Assembly: GCF_001244545.1 (NCBI RefSeq)
Contig: NZ_LN852695.1
Span: 248,001-312,000, forward strand
Direction of reading: 5' to 3'
Length of the DNA stretch: 64,000 nucleotides
DNA from: Candidatus Stoquefichus sp. SB1
GTDB lineage: Bacteria; Bacillota_I; Bacilli_A; Erysipelotrichales; Coprobacillaceae
The position numbers were made by a program, and so were the translations under genes. Under the pieces are notes generated by a model that was not told the origin of the DNA, searched no databases, and saw only the letters and a program-made list of their open reading frames with translations. Shown piece after piece: positions 35,164-44,662 of the stretch (its first letter is position 1; each line of letters opens with the position of its first letter).

Positions 35164-36090
35164 ATGATTTATACAATTACATTCAACCCATCAATTGATT
35201 ATATTGTTTCAGTTGATCATTTCAAGATTGGTGCAGTTAATAGAGTTTCAAAGGAATATCTACTTCCAGGAGGGAAAGGTATTAACGTATCTATTGTTCT
35301 AAATAATTTAGGAATTGATAATGTTGCATTAGGATTTATTGCAGGATTTACAGGTAATGAAATTAAGAATAGGATAGAAACAGATTTTCATGTAAAAACA
35401 GATTTTATTGATGTTCAAAATGGATATTCGAGAATTAATTTTAAAATGAAAAGTGATGAAGAAAGTGAAGTTAATGGTAATGGTCCAACAATTGATCGTG
35501 AACATATTAATCAACTTTACAATAAACTCAATGCTTTAAAAGCAGGAGATATCTTAGTTCTTTCAGGGAGTATACCAAACTGTGTAAGTAATGATATATA
35601 TAACCTTATTATGAAAGAGTTAAAAGATAAGGGTATTAAAATTGTGGTTGATGCAACTGGTGATTTATTGATGAAAGTATTGGAAAACAAACCATTCCTG
35701 ATTAAACCAAATAATCATGAATTAGGAGAAATGTTTCACGTGAAACTTTCTGATAAAAAAGACATAATCAAGTATGCAAAAAAACTACAAGAACTAGGAG
35801 CAGAAAATGTTCTCATTTCAATGGCTGGAGATGGTGCTTTATTTATATGTCAAAATGGAAAAGTGTATTTTAGTGAAGCACCAAAAGGAGTTGTAAAAAA
35901 TTCAGTAGGTGCAGGAGATTCAATGGTTGCTGGTTTTATAGCTGGTTATGTACAAAATGATAATTATTTAGATGCATTTAAAATGGGTGTAGCTACAGGC
36001 AGTGCAAGTGCTTTTTCAGAAAATCTTGCAACTAAAGAAGAAGTTGAAAAACTCTTTCATTCAATTCAAGAGGTAGAGTATGAATATTAA
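35164..36090 (+). CDS. fruK: 1-phosphofructokinase
   Basis: 308 residues from the ATG at 35164, after AGGAGG. PfkB sugar kinase: N-terminal TFNPSIDYI, GGKGINVSIVLNNLG, and C-terminal GAGDSMVAGF (catalytic aspartate). Converts fructose 1-phosphate to fructose 1,6-bisphosphate after PTS uptake. Overlaps fruA by 11 bases. No FruR regulator is adjacent, unlike the usual fruRKA. A parS-like site lies within the gene. Confidence 0.95.
   Translation: MIYTITFNPSIDYIVSVDHFKIGAVNRVSKEYLLPGGKGINVSIVLNNLGIDNVALGFIAGFTGNEIKNRIETDFHVKTDFIDVQNGYSRINFKMKSDEESEVNGNGPTIDREHINQLYNKLNALKAGDILVLSGSIPNCVSNDIYNLIMKELKDKGIKIVVDATGDLLMKVLENKPFLIKPNNHELGEMFHVKLSDKKDIIKYAKKLQELGAENVLISMAGDGALFICQNGKVYFSEAPKGVVKNSVGAGDSMVAGFIAGYVQNDNYLDAFKMGVATGSASAFSENLATKEEVEKLFHSIQEVEYEY
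35732..35747. other. Second parS-like site, one mismatch
   Basis: TGTTTCACGTGAAACT matches the parS consensus at 15 of 16 positions. It is inside fruK, again read as FHVK, 3.2 kb from the first site. Confidence 0.7.
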
Positions 36091-37948
36091 GAATCTTTTA
36101 AAAGAAGATAGTATTATTTTAAATAAGCACTGTCTGACTAAAGAAGAAGTAATAGATACACTTGTTGAATGTCATTATCAAACAGGACATATAAAAGATA
36201 AAAAAATTTATAAAGAAGCTATATTGGAGAGAGAAAAATTATCTTCTACTGGTGTTGGTAATATGATTGCTATTCCACATGCACAAAATGAAACTGTTAA
36301 TTATCCTTCATTAGTTGCAATGGTAGATAAAGAGGGCGTTGATTTTCAATCACTTGATCAACAGCCTGCCAAAATATTTTTTATGATTGCTGTTCCTAAA
36401 GAAGGAGGATCACAGCATTTAGAAATACTTGCACAATTATGCCAAATTTTAATGGAAGAAAAAATTGTCAAACAATTATTAAATGCATTAACACCTAAAG
36501 AATTTATAGATATATTAACTGGAGAAATAGGAAAATCAGTTGATGAAAAAGAAAACAAGGATTTTGAAATTCTTGCAGTTACTGCTTGTCCAACCGGAAT
36601 TGCTCATACATATATGGCTGCAAAAGCATTAGAAGATACAGCTAAGCAATTAGGTATTCGGATTAAAGTCGAAACGAATGGGGCAAGTGGAGTTAAAAAC
36701 AAATTAACTGAAGAAGAAATATCAGCAGCAAAGTGTATTATTGTTGCTGCTGATAAAAAGGTTGATATAAATAGATTTAAAAATAAAAGAATGATTCAAG
36801 TTCCTGTTGCCAAAGGAATATATAATTCTAAGGAATTATTAGAGGAAGCAATGAGTGAAGAGAAAGAAGGGGTAACACATTTATCAAAAAATAAATTTGA
36901 GATAAAACCTATTAAGGCTATATATAAACATTTAATGAATGGTGTTTCACAAATTATTCCGATATTAATGATTTATGGAATTGTAAGTACATTTTTGAGT
37001 TGGTTTAGTACAAGTGATGTTGGAACCTTTTATACTGGAACTATGGGAAGTTATAGTAATAGTTATTTAAATTACTTATCCTTAATTTCAACTATATTAT
37101 TAACAACTTTTATTATTCCATTGTTTAGTGCTTTTATTGCAGATAGTATAGGTGATAAGCCAGCATTTGTTGTTGCACTTGTCAGTTCAATAGTTACGTT
37201 AAGTGTATTTAATAATGAAATAACAATTTGGCTAGCCATTTTAATAGCATTTGGATCAGGATATCTTGTTTTGGGATTAAAAAAACTTTTCTCATATTTA
37301 CCAAAAGTTATAGAAACAATTATACCTAATTTATTATTACCATTATGCGGAACTGCTATCATGATTTTTATTGTAATTGTCGTGTTACAGAATGGTCAAA
37401 ATATACTCATTAGAAATCAAACATCAATGATTCCTTTAGTAACAAATGAAATTGTTTTAGCAATCATTGGTTTTGTTATTGGTGTAATGATGTCTATTGA
37501 TATGGGTGGACCAATTAATAAAACTGCCTACCTGATAGGAATTATTGGAATTTTCATAGGAAGATATACAGCGATGTCTGCAGCAATGATTGGTGGAATG
37601 ATTCCACCAATAGCAATTGGATTGGCTAGTCTCATATATCCTTCTATCTTTACAGAAGAAGAAAGAAAAGGAAAATGGAAATGTATAATTAAAGGATTAT
37701 GTTTCGTAAGTGAAGAAGCAATTCCGTATATGATTAAGGATAGAAAAGGCATTCATATTCCATGTATTATTGCTTCAGGAATTGGTGGTGCATTGTCTAT
37801 GTATTTTGCATGTAGTCAAATGTTCCCACATGGAGGTATCTTCACAGTGATCTTTATTAACCATTCTTTGGAATTCTTAATTTCATTATTAGCTGCCACT
37901 CTGATTGGAGCAAGTTTAATTATTCTATTTAAAAAGACTTCAAATTGA
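36080..37948 (+). CDS. fruA: PTS fructose transporter EIIABC
   Basis: 622 residues. EIIA at 1-150 with the phosphorylated histidine in AIPHAQ; EIIB at about 165-260 with the phosphocysteine in TACPTGIAHTYMAA; EIIC from about 280, about nine membrane helices. It imports fructose as fructose 1-phosphate. Overlaps fruK, so the pair is a single operon. The stop lies inside a terminator hairpin. Confidence 0.95.
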   Translation: MNIKNLLKEDSIILNKHCLTKEEVIDTLVECHYQTGHIKDKKIYKEAILEREKLSSTGVGNMIAIPHAQNETVNYPSLVAMVDKEGVDFQSLDQQPAKIFFMIAVPKEGGSQHLEILAQLCQILMEEKIVKQLLNALTPKEFIDILTGEIGKSVDEKENKDFEILAVTACPTGIAHTYMAAKALEDTAKQLGIRIKVETNGASGVKNKLTEEEISAAKCIIVAADKKVDINRFKNKRMIQVPVAKGIYNSKELLEEAMSEEKEGVTHLSKNKFEIKPIKAIYKHLMNGVSQIIPILMIYGIVSTFLSWFSTSDVGTFYTGTMGSYSNSYLNYLSLISTILLTTFIIPLFSAFIADSIGDKPAFVVALVSSIVTLSVFNNEITIWLAILIAFGSGYLVLGLKKLFSYLPKVIETIIPNLLLPLCGTAIMIFIVIVVLQNGQNILIRNQTSMIPLVTNEIVLAIIGFVIGVMMSIDMGGPINKTAYLIGIIGIFIGRYTAMSAAMIGGMIPPIAIGLASLIYPSIFTEEERKGKWKCIIKGLCFVSEEAIPYMIKDRKGIHIPCIIASGIGGALSMYFACSQMFPHGGIFTVIFINHSLEFLISLLAATLIGASLIILFKKTSN

Positions 37949-37960
37949 AGTCTTTTTCTT
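37931..37960 (+). terminator. Intrinsic terminator of the fru operon
   Basis: AAAAAGACTTC pairs with GAAGTCTTTTT around a short loop that holds the stop codon, then a T-rich run. The stem is also usable for the converging lysR transcript. Confidence 0.8.
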
Positions 37961-37995
37961 TTATTAGCATTAAAGAAAAGTTTTATAAATAATAA

Positions 37996-38871
37996 CTAAA
38001 GAAAATGGATTGTTCTTTTCAAGAATTCAATCATTTCATATTCTTTTTCAGTAAAACTTGTAGTAGTTAATGAAATAGCGTAAATACTCATTTTAAAGTT
38101 ATCATCCTTTATTGGTATATAAATTAATTCAGGATTTTTTGATTCCTCAGTAAGTGTTAAAAGAGAAAAATATTTATTACTTTTTAATGCTAAAAATAGT
38201 TCATCTCGATTCTCTACTTTTAAAGAAATATGAGAGTTATAAATATTTTTTATTATTGATTCTTCTGGCATAGATGTATAATAAGTTAAGGGAAATTCTT
38301 GAGTTTCTTTAATAGAAATGGATTTTCTTTTGGCAAACATATGATTTTTACTAACAACAACATACATTTGAATGGATTCAAAAAGCAGTAAGAATTTTAA
38401 ATTATATTTTTTCATTTGATTTATAAAATTATTTATATCTAATTGATTGATTAATAAAATTCCAATACGTGCTCTTTGAGATATTATGTCATTTATGATT
38501 TGGGAATCTTGTGTCCTACGAAGTATGTTAGAAAATGAAAATCCTTGTTCTTGAAGTTTAAGAAATGATTCAAGAATATATGATAAATAAATAAAAGAAA
38601 CAGAAGAAATTGTATTTTGAATAGAAGATAAATCCTCTATTTTTTTATACTCTGTTATAATTTTTTGAGCTGATTCTATAAATTGAGTTCCTTTTTCAGT
38701 TAATTTGATACCTTTGGGCGTTCTTAAGAAAACTGTAAATCCTAATTCTAGTTCACAACGTTTTACAGTATTGTTTAATGAGGGTTGAGAAATGTACAGT
38801 TTTTGAGAAGCACTATTGATGGAACCACACTGAGAAATAACAATAAATTGCTTTAAATGATGGATCTCCAT
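37996..38871 (-). CDS. LysR-family transcriptional regulator
   Basis: 291 residues. N-terminal winged helix (HHLKQFIVISQCGSINSASQ, then KLYISQPSLNNTVKRCE), then a substrate-binding-type effector domain. It is divergent from the M20 amidohydrolase, the classic arrangement for a LysR activator of the neighbouring gene. A 22-bp perfect palindrome lies in the space between. The effector is unknown, perhaps an amino acid derivative. Confidence 0.92.
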   Translation of the reverse strand: MEIHHLKQFIVISQCGSINSASQKLYISQPSLNNTVKRCELELGFTVFLRTPKGIKLTEKGTQFIESAQKIITEYKKIEDLSSIQNTISSVSFIYLSYILESFLKLQEQGFSFSNILRRTQDSQIINDIISQRARIGILLINQLDINNFINQMKKYNLKFLLLFESIQMYVVVSKNHMFAKRKSISIKETQEFPLTYYTSMPEESIIKNIYNSHISLKVENRDELFLALKSNKYFSLLTLTEESKNPELIYIPIKDDNFKMSIYAISLTTTSFTEKEYEMIEFLKRTIHFL

Positions 38872-38888
38872 AATATCATTTCCTTTCA

Positions 38889-38910
38889 GTTATAATGTAT
38901 ATGTTATAAC
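38889..38910. promoter_or_regulatory. Candidate LysR operator
   Basis: GTTATAA-N8-TTATAAC is a perfect inverted repeat in the 123-base divergent gap. It fits the T-N11-A rule of LysR sites and overlaps possible minus-ten elements. Confidence 0.55.
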
Positions 38911-38994
38911 ACATATAAAATTTTGCTTCAAGACAAAAGAATGAAAAGAAGATAAAATATAAATATTCATAAAATTGAGAAGGAGAGTGGTTAA

Positions 38995-40152
38995 ATGTAT
39001 TCCTTAATTTATAATGAAGCAATAGAAATGTATGAAGAACTTGTAGAATGGCGTAGGGAGTTACATAAAATACCTGAATTAGGCTTGGAATTACCTCAAA
39101 CTGTTTCTTTTATAAAAAACAAATTAATAAAATGGGATATTCCATTTAAAACAATGGTGAATGGAAATTGTATTGTAGGATATTTAGGTGCAGGAGATAA
39201 ATGTTTACTTTTAAGAGCTGACATGGACGGATTACCGATAGAAGAAGAAAGTGAACTTCATTTTGCTTCTTTAAATGGGAATATGCATGCATGTGGACAT
39301 GATATGCATACAACTTCATTACTAGGGGCAGCAAAAATATTAAAAAAACATGAAAAGGAATTAAAAGGAAAGATTAAACTGTTATTTCAGCCAGGAGAGG
39401 AAACTTTTACAGGTGCTCAAGCTGTTATTGATGAAAGAATATTAGAAAATCCAAAAGTAGATTCAGCTTTTGCAACACATGTAGCATCAGTTTCTCCAGT
39501 GGGTACAATTGCATATGGAACATTAACAGCAACTTCAGTATATGGGTTTAAAATAACCATAATTGGAAAGGGTACACATGGAGCAATGCCTCAAAACGGA
39601 ATAGATCCAATCAATGTTGGTGTACATATTTATCAAGGGTTACAAGAATTGATTGCAAGAGAATGTGCACCAAATAAGGAAGTTACATTAACAATAGGAC
39701 AGTTCAATGCTGGAACTGTAAATAATGTTATTCCAAAGACAGCGATATTACAAGGAACGCTTCGAACTTTTGATAATGATATAAAACAGTATTTAATGAA
39801 AAGAATAGAGGAAATTGTTAATAATATTTCCAAAGCATTTCATGCAGAATGTCAGATAGATGTATTAACAGACATTCCTGTTCTTTGTTGTGATAAAGAA
39901 AGAAATGAACAGCTTGCAAAAGTTTTTCAATCAATGAATCCAGCTTTCAATATTGTATCTGGACTTCATACAACTGGATCAGATGATTTTGCAATGTTTT
40001 CTGAAAAAGTACCATCATCATATTTTATGATAGGTGCAAGAGTAGATTCAAATAATGTTTTTGCTCATCATAACCCAAAAGTTTGTTTTAATGAACAAGT
40101 CTTACCAATTGAAACAGCTGTATATGTATGTGCAGCTATGGATTGGAAATAA
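38995..40152 (+). CDS. M20D-family amidohydrolase (N-acyl amino acid / hippurate type)
   Basis: 385 residues. Metal-binding motifs: HACGHDMHT (about 98-106), the catalytic glutamates in LFQPGEETFTGA (about 131-142) and the C-terminal HHNPKVCF. M20D enzymes cleave acyl groups from amino acids or open indole-like amides in the cytoplasm. No signal peptide. AAGGAG lies nine bases upstream. Faces the LysR gene, so probably LysR-controlled. Substrate unknown. Confidence 0.9.
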   Translation: MYSLIYNEAIEMYEELVEWRRELHKIPELGLELPQTVSFIKNKLIKWDIPFKTMVNGNCIVGYLGAGDKCLLLRADMDGLPIEEESELHFASLNGNMHACGHDMHTTSLLGAAKILKKHEKELKGKIKLLFQPGEETFTGAQAVIDERILENPKVDSAFATHVASVSPVGTIAYGTLTATSVYGFKITIIGKGTHGAMPQNGIDPINVGVHIYQGLQELIARECAPNKEVTLTIGQFNAGTVNNVIPKTAILQGTLRTFDNDIKQYLMKRIEEIVNNISKAFHAECQIDVLTDIPVLCCDKERNEQLAKVFQSMNPAFNIVSGLHTTGSDDFAMFSEKVPSSYFMIGARVDSNNVFAHHNPKVCFNEQVLPIETAVYVCAAMDWK

Positions 40153-40234
40153 AAGAATTTATGAATAATCATATTTTCAATATCAAGTTTTGAATAAAAT
40201 GGAAATATTCTATCATACTTAAGAAGGTGATATA

Positions 40235-41188
40235 ATGAAGGAAAATAGAAAAGTAACGTTAATAGGAACTGGTATGGTTGGAATGAGTATGGCATATTCT
40301 TTATTAAATACAGGTGGAATTGATGAACTTGTTTTAATAGATTTAGATGAAGAAAAAGCTAAAGGGGAAGCAATGGATCTTAATCATGGGATACCATATA
40401 GTAGACATAAGATAAAAGTGAAAGCGGGAACATATAAAGAGTGTAGAGATAGTGATATTGTTGTTATATGTGCAGGAGCAAATCAAAAAGAGGGACAAAC
40501 AAGATTAGAATTAACACAAATCAATGCAAGAATTATGAAAGATATTTCATTAAAAGTGAAAGGCAGTGGATTTCAAGGGATTGTTATTGTAGCAAGTAAT
40601 CCAGTTGATATCATGAGTTATGTAGCATATAAAGTTATGGGAATTGATAAAAGTAGAGTGATTGGAAGTGGAACTTTATTAGATACTGCTAGAATGAGAT
40701 ATCTTCTTAGTGAATATTTAGATGTATCAAGTGATGATATTGAAGCTTATATTTTAGGTGAACATGGGGATTCTTCATTTATTTCATGGATGAATACTTA
40801 TGTTGGATGTAAAACATTGATTGAATATGTTGATGAAAAGAAATTGGATATGCATGATTTGAATGATATCTATAATGATGTAAAAAATGCTGCTTATGAA
40901 ATTATTGAAAGAAAAAAAGCAACTTATTATGGAATTGGTTTATCTTTAAATAAACTTGTTTTATCAATATTTGATGATACTCATAAAATCTTATGTGTAA
41001 GTGCTTATTTAGATCATGAGTATAAACATAAAGATATTTATATGGGTGTTCCATGTGTTATTGGTAGAGATGGAATTAAAGAAATTATTGAGCTGCCATT
41101 GAATGGTGTGGATCAGGCAAAGTTTGATGAAAGTTATGAAATATTAAGAAAAGTAAAGCGAGAAGTAAAAAAAGATTTAGGACTTTAA
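40235..41188 (+). CDS. L-lactate / 2-hydroxyacid dehydrogenase (LDH family)
   Basis: 317 residues. NAD-binding GTGMVGMS, substrate loop ANQKEGQTR (glutamine at the lactate/malate selector position, so a monocarboxylate rather than malate), and catalytic histidine in LGEHGDSS. Reduces pyruvate or a longer 2-keto acid. Being next to a LysR-controlled amidohydrolase, L-2-hydroxyisocaproate dehydrogenase activity is possible; plain LDH cannot be excluded. Confidence 0.88.
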   Translation: MKENRKVTLIGTGMVGMSMAYSLLNTGGIDELVLIDLDEEKAKGEAMDLNHGIPYSRHKIKVKAGTYKECRDSDIVVICAGANQKEGQTRLELTQINARIMKDISLKVKGSGFQGIVIVASNPVDIMSYVAYKVMGIDKSRVIGSGTLLDTARMRYLLSEYLDVSSDDIEAYILGEHGDSSFISWMNTYVGCKTLIEYVDEKKLDMHDLNDIYNDVKNAAYEIIERKKATYYGIGLSLNKLVLSIFDDTHKILCVSAYLDHEYKHKDIYMGVPCVIGRDGIKEIIELPLNGVDQAKFDESYEILRKVKREVKKDLGL

Positions 41189-41200
41189 TCCTAAATCTTT
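41171..41200. terminator. Bidirectional terminator between ldh and the NlpC/P60 gene
   Basis: AAAGATTTAGGA pairs with TCCTAAATCTTT around the ldh stop codon; A and T runs on either side serve both convergent genes. Confidence 0.8.
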
Positions 41201-42387
41201 TAGTATAATCTTCTATAATTATAAACATAACGTGACCAATATCCATCAAGTTGTGCAGTTTTAACACATTGATTTGGATATTGTCCAACAGTACCAGAAC
41301 CTTGACCAGCAGCATGAACGAAACTTCCACCACCGATATAAATTCCAATATGAGCAACACCACTACCATAACTAAATGTAATAACATCACCAGGCTGTAA
41401 CTGTGATTTTGAAATAGCTTTACCACTACGAGAATAACCAGCAGCAGTTGTTCTAGTTATACCTACACCAGCTGTTTTATGTGCCCAATAAACAAGACCA
41501 GAACAGTCAAAATATGTTGGTCCACTTGCTCCCCACCAGTAACGTGCACCTTGTTTTGAAAGCGCCTGTTTTGCAATAGCATTACCGACTTCAGATGATC
41601 CAGCAACAAATGAACCACCGCCACCACCACCGCTTGGAGCTTGTGACATTAATTCAGTTAAAGCAGCATCTATTTTCTTTTGAGCATCAGATACTTTTTT
41701 AGCTTCTTTTTGATTATCAGCAATTTCTTGTTGTTGTGAAGCTTTAAGATTAACAAGTTTTTCTTGTAAATCAACTTGTGCATTCTTTTGAGATTGTAAA
41801 GCAGCTTTTGCATTAAGTAATGTTTGCTTTTGGGAATCTAAATTCTTCTTTTGTGTTGTTAAATCATCTACTAATTCTTTTTCATATGAAGTAATATCAT
41901 TAACACTCGTTAAACGAGAAAAGAATGTTGTAAAATCTTCAGCACCAAATAAGAAGTCAACTAACCAATTAGAATTATATGTTGATTGCATAACATATAA
42001 TCGTTCTTGCATAAGTTTTTCTTTTTTTGTAATATCTTTTTCAATATTATTAATTGAAGAAAGTAAGTAATTGATTTCTTTTTCTTTAGAATCAATTTGT
42101 GAATTGATTGTAGATATTTTAGAAGAAACAGCACTAATATCATTATTCGTTTCTGTTAATTCTTTTTTTGTTTCACTTATTTCTTTTTTTAGATTGCTAT
42201 TCTTTTTACTTAAATATTCATTAAATTGCTGACAAACCTTCTTATTTGAATTTGTCAAAGAAGAAGAACACAATTTTATGTACTTTGATTCATTGCCTTC
42301 AAAATCAACAGCATTAACATGATTGTTAGGAACACTCATAGCAAATACTGAACAGAAGGTTAAGAGACTTATTAATATTTTTTTCAT
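41200..42387 (-). CDS. Secreted NlpC/P60 peptidoglycan hydrolase with coiled coil (PcsB/CwlO-like)
   Basis: 395 residues. Signal peptide at 1-26, long coiled coil at about 40-245, glycine-rich linker, and a C-terminal NlpC/P60 domain with catalytic cysteine in FDCSGLVYW and histidine in VAHIGIYIG. The layout is that of PcsB/CwlO, D,L-endopeptidases activated by FtsEX. It probably cleaves stem peptides during cell growth. A minus-strand TATAAT lies at 42408-42413. Activator not seen in the window. Confidence 0.92.
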   Translation of the reverse strand: MKKILISLLTFCSVFAMSVPNNHVNAVDFEGNESKYIKLCSSSLTNSNKKVCQQFNEYLSKKNSNLKKEISETKKELTETNNDISAVSSKISTINSQIDSKEKEINYLLSSINNIEKDITKKEKLMQERLYVMQSTYNSNWLVDFLFGAEDFTTFFSRLTSVNDITSYEKELVDDLTTQKKNLDSQKQTLLNAKAALQSQKNAQVDLQEKLVNLKASQQQEIADNQKEAKKVSDAQKKIDAALTELMSQAPSGGGGGGSFVAGSSEVGNAIAKQALSKQGARYWWGASGPTYFDCSGLVYWAHKTAGVGITRTTAAGYSRSGKAISKSQLQPGDVITFSYGSGVAHIGIYIGGGSFVHAAGQGSGTVGQYPNQCVKTAQLDGYWSRYVYNYRRLY

Positions 42388-42447
42388 TTTATCACCTCTG
42401 CCAAAATATTATAACATAAATAATGAGTAATGAGCCACCAATATTTG

Positions 42448-43371
42448 TTAAAACAATAAATCTTCCCACATTTCCCCATTATTATACCTATTAATAGATT
42501 GAATTACTGCATTTCCAACTCTTAAAAGTGCTTCATCTGTAGAACCACCAATATGTGGCGTATAAATAACATTATCTAAATGAATAAGTGGATATGTTGC
42601 ATCAACAGGTTCATTCTCTAAAACATCTAATGCAGCTCCCGCAATTCTTTTCTCTTTTAAAAAAGTATAAAGATCATGTTCATCAATAAGTGCACCTCTA
42701 GCAGTATTAATAAGATAGGCAGTTGGTTTCATTAATGATAATTGCTTAGCTGTAATCATATGATATGTTTCAGGAGTTAAAGATGTACCTAAAGATATAA
42801 AATTAGCTTTTTGAAAGACTTCTTCCATTGTTTTACAATGTTCAATATGAAGATCATTTGCTTTAGTGAAAGTTAAAGAACGAGAATATCCAATAACTTT
42901 CATTTGAAAACCATCACGAAGAATTTGAGCAGCTTTTAGTGCTATCTGTCCAGTTCCAACTAACCCCAATGTTTTCCCAGTAATTTCATGACCTAAGTAT
43001 TTTATTGGAGCCACTTCATGTATTTGATCTGTTAAATAATCATGTTGCAATTGTGTTGTTTGACGAGATAACTGTAAAATCATTGTTACAATTAATTCAG
43101 CAACACTTAAAGCATTTTGACCAGGAGTATTGCAGAGATGAATATGTTTGGATTTTAAATATTCTACATCCACATCATCATATCCAGTCCCATGAATAAC
43201 AACTAACTCTAAAGCAACACATTGATCAATAAAATGACGATCAATTTTTAAATTACGACTAATCACAATTTGACACTCGGATAAATAGTCCTTATTATCA
43301 ATAACCTCATATTCTTCAATTAACTTTTGATATGCTTTTTCATGAATTGGTTCACATAAAAAGACTTTCAT
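42448..43371 (-). CDS. D-2-hydroxyacid dehydrogenase
   Basis: 307 residues from the ATG at 43371 (GGGGTGA upstream). NAD-binding LVGTGQIA, catalytic arginine in INTARGALIDE, glutamate in DVLENEP and histidine in YTPHIGGST are all present. It oxidises or reduces a 2-hydroxyacid (for example phosphoglycerate, hydroxypyruvate or D-lactate relatives). Stands alone, so the substrate is open. Confidence 0.9.
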   Translation of the reverse strand: MKVFLCEPIHEKAYQKLIEEYEVIDNKDYLSECQIVISRNLKIDRHFIDQCVALELVVIHGTGYDDVDVEYLKSKHIHLCNTPGQNALSVAELIVTMILQLSRQTTQLQHDYLTDQIHEVAPIKYLGHEITGKTLGLVGTGQIALKAAQILRDGFQMKVIGYSRSLTFTKANDLHIEHCKTMEEVFQKANFISLGTSLTPETYHMITAKQLSLMKPTAYLINTARGALIDEHDLYTFLKEKRIAGAALDVLENEPVDATYPLIHLDNVIYTPHIGGSTDEALLRVGNAVIQSINRYNNGEMWEDLLF

Positions 43372-43475
43372 GAATATCACCCCACTAACATATATTATAA
43401 AGTGTCTTAAAATTGTGTCAAATGTAAAGACATTATTTGAAAAGAAACATATAGTATCTTGAAGGAGGTGAATTC

Positions 43476-44489
43476 ATGGTAAGAGATGGTGTAGATGTGT
43501 CACAGTATCAGGGAGAAATCAATTGGGAACTTGCTAAAAAGCATATTGATTTTGCAATTCTAAGATGTGGCTATGGACAAGATATACCTGGACAAGATGA
43601 TCCTACGTTTAAAAGAAATGCAGATGAATGTACAAGATTAGGCATTCCTTTTGGTGTTTATCTTTATTCATATGCAACAAATGAAAGAGATGCTCTATCA
43701 GAAGCAAGACATGTTCTCAGATTAGTTGCTAATTACAAAATGGAATATCCAGTGTATCTTGATTTAGAAGATCCACGTGTAGGAAGATTATCAAATGATC
43801 AAATCGAAAGAAATGCTCGTGTGTGGGCAGATGAAATGGCCAGACATAATTATTTTCCAGGATTTTATGCATCATATTATTGGTGGAGAACAAAATTAAC
43901 AGGAGCATTTTTTACAAGATATACAAAATGGGTTGCAAGATATGCAGATGAATTAGGTGCAGAAGGTTTTGATATGTGGCAATATACTGATAAAGGATTT
44001 GTTGAAGGAATTAATGCACCTGTTGATCGTAATTATGCATATCGTGATTTTCCAGCTGAAATTAGAGAAGGCGGATTTAACAATTTTGAAAAAGAAGAAC
44101 CAGAAGTGCCAACAGATGAATATCAAGTAGGCGATCATGTGACTTTTGATCATGTTTATATTTCTTCAGATAGCAGTATACCATTGATTCCTTATATGAA
44201 TCATGGAACAATCACAAGAATTGTTAGAGATGCAAGAAACCCATATTTGATTGGTAATGGTTTAGGATGGGTTAATGATGAAAGTATTACAGGGACAATG
44301 AAATATTTATCAAATCCAACTTATCGTGGTGATTCATTAGTTGATGCTTTAACACAAATTGGTGTTGATGCTTCATTCTCATCGCGTCGAGAACTTGCAA
44401 AGAAAAATGGTATCAACGATTATACGGGAAGTGCTAGACAGAATTTAGAATTATTACGTTTATTAAAAGATGGAAAGTTGAGACAATAA
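43476..44489 (+). CDS. GH25 lysozyme with C-terminal wall-binding modules
   Basis: 337 residues. GH25 catalytic domain at 1-195: VDVSQYQGEINW start, active acids in YLDLEDP, and the FDMWQYTD motif. An SH3-like segment (about 210-275) and a short repeat-like domain at the end (SLVDALTQIGVDASFSSRRE) probably bind the wall. There is no signal peptide or membrane segment, so export needs another route, as for phage endolysins. GGAGG lies eight bases before the ATG. Not part of an obvious prophage. Confidence 0.92.
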   Translation: MVRDGVDVSQYQGEINWELAKKHIDFAILRCGYGQDIPGQDDPTFKRNADECTRLGIPFGVYLYSYATNERDALSEARHVLRLVANYKMEYPVYLDLEDPRVGRLSNDQIERNARVWADEMARHNYFPGFYASYYWWRTKLTGAFFTRYTKWVARYADELGAEGFDMWQYTDKGFVEGINAPVDRNYAYRDFPAEIREGGFNNFEKEEPEVPTDEYQVGDHVTFDHVYISSDSSIPLIPYMNHGTITRIVRDARNPYLIGNGLGWVNDESITGTMKYLSNPTYRGDSLVDALTQIGVDASFSSRRELAKKNGINDYTGSARQNLELLRLLKDGKLRQ

Positions 44490-44515
44490 GAAGTTGATTT
44501 AATCAACTTCTTTTT
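44490..44515 (+). terminator. Intrinsic terminator of the lysozyme gene
   Basis: GAAGTTGAT (44490-44498) pairs with ATCAACTTC (44502-44510), then five T. Confidence 0.85.
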
Positions 44516-44609
44516 CATTTAATGTTTTTATGTTTAAACAATTTAATTTTGTATAAATATACGTAAAAAAACGTTAATAAAATTATAGAAAATATTAATA
44601 AAAAAGATA

Positions 44610-44638
44610 TTGTATTCATGTTTATACAAGCGTATAAT
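44610..44638 (+). promoter_or_regulatory. Promoter of the YitT gene
   Basis: TTGTAT (44610-44615), 17-base spacer, TATAAT (44633-44638). Confidence 0.65.
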
Positions 44639-44662
44639 AAGTGCGTATTTTAGGAGGGGACT

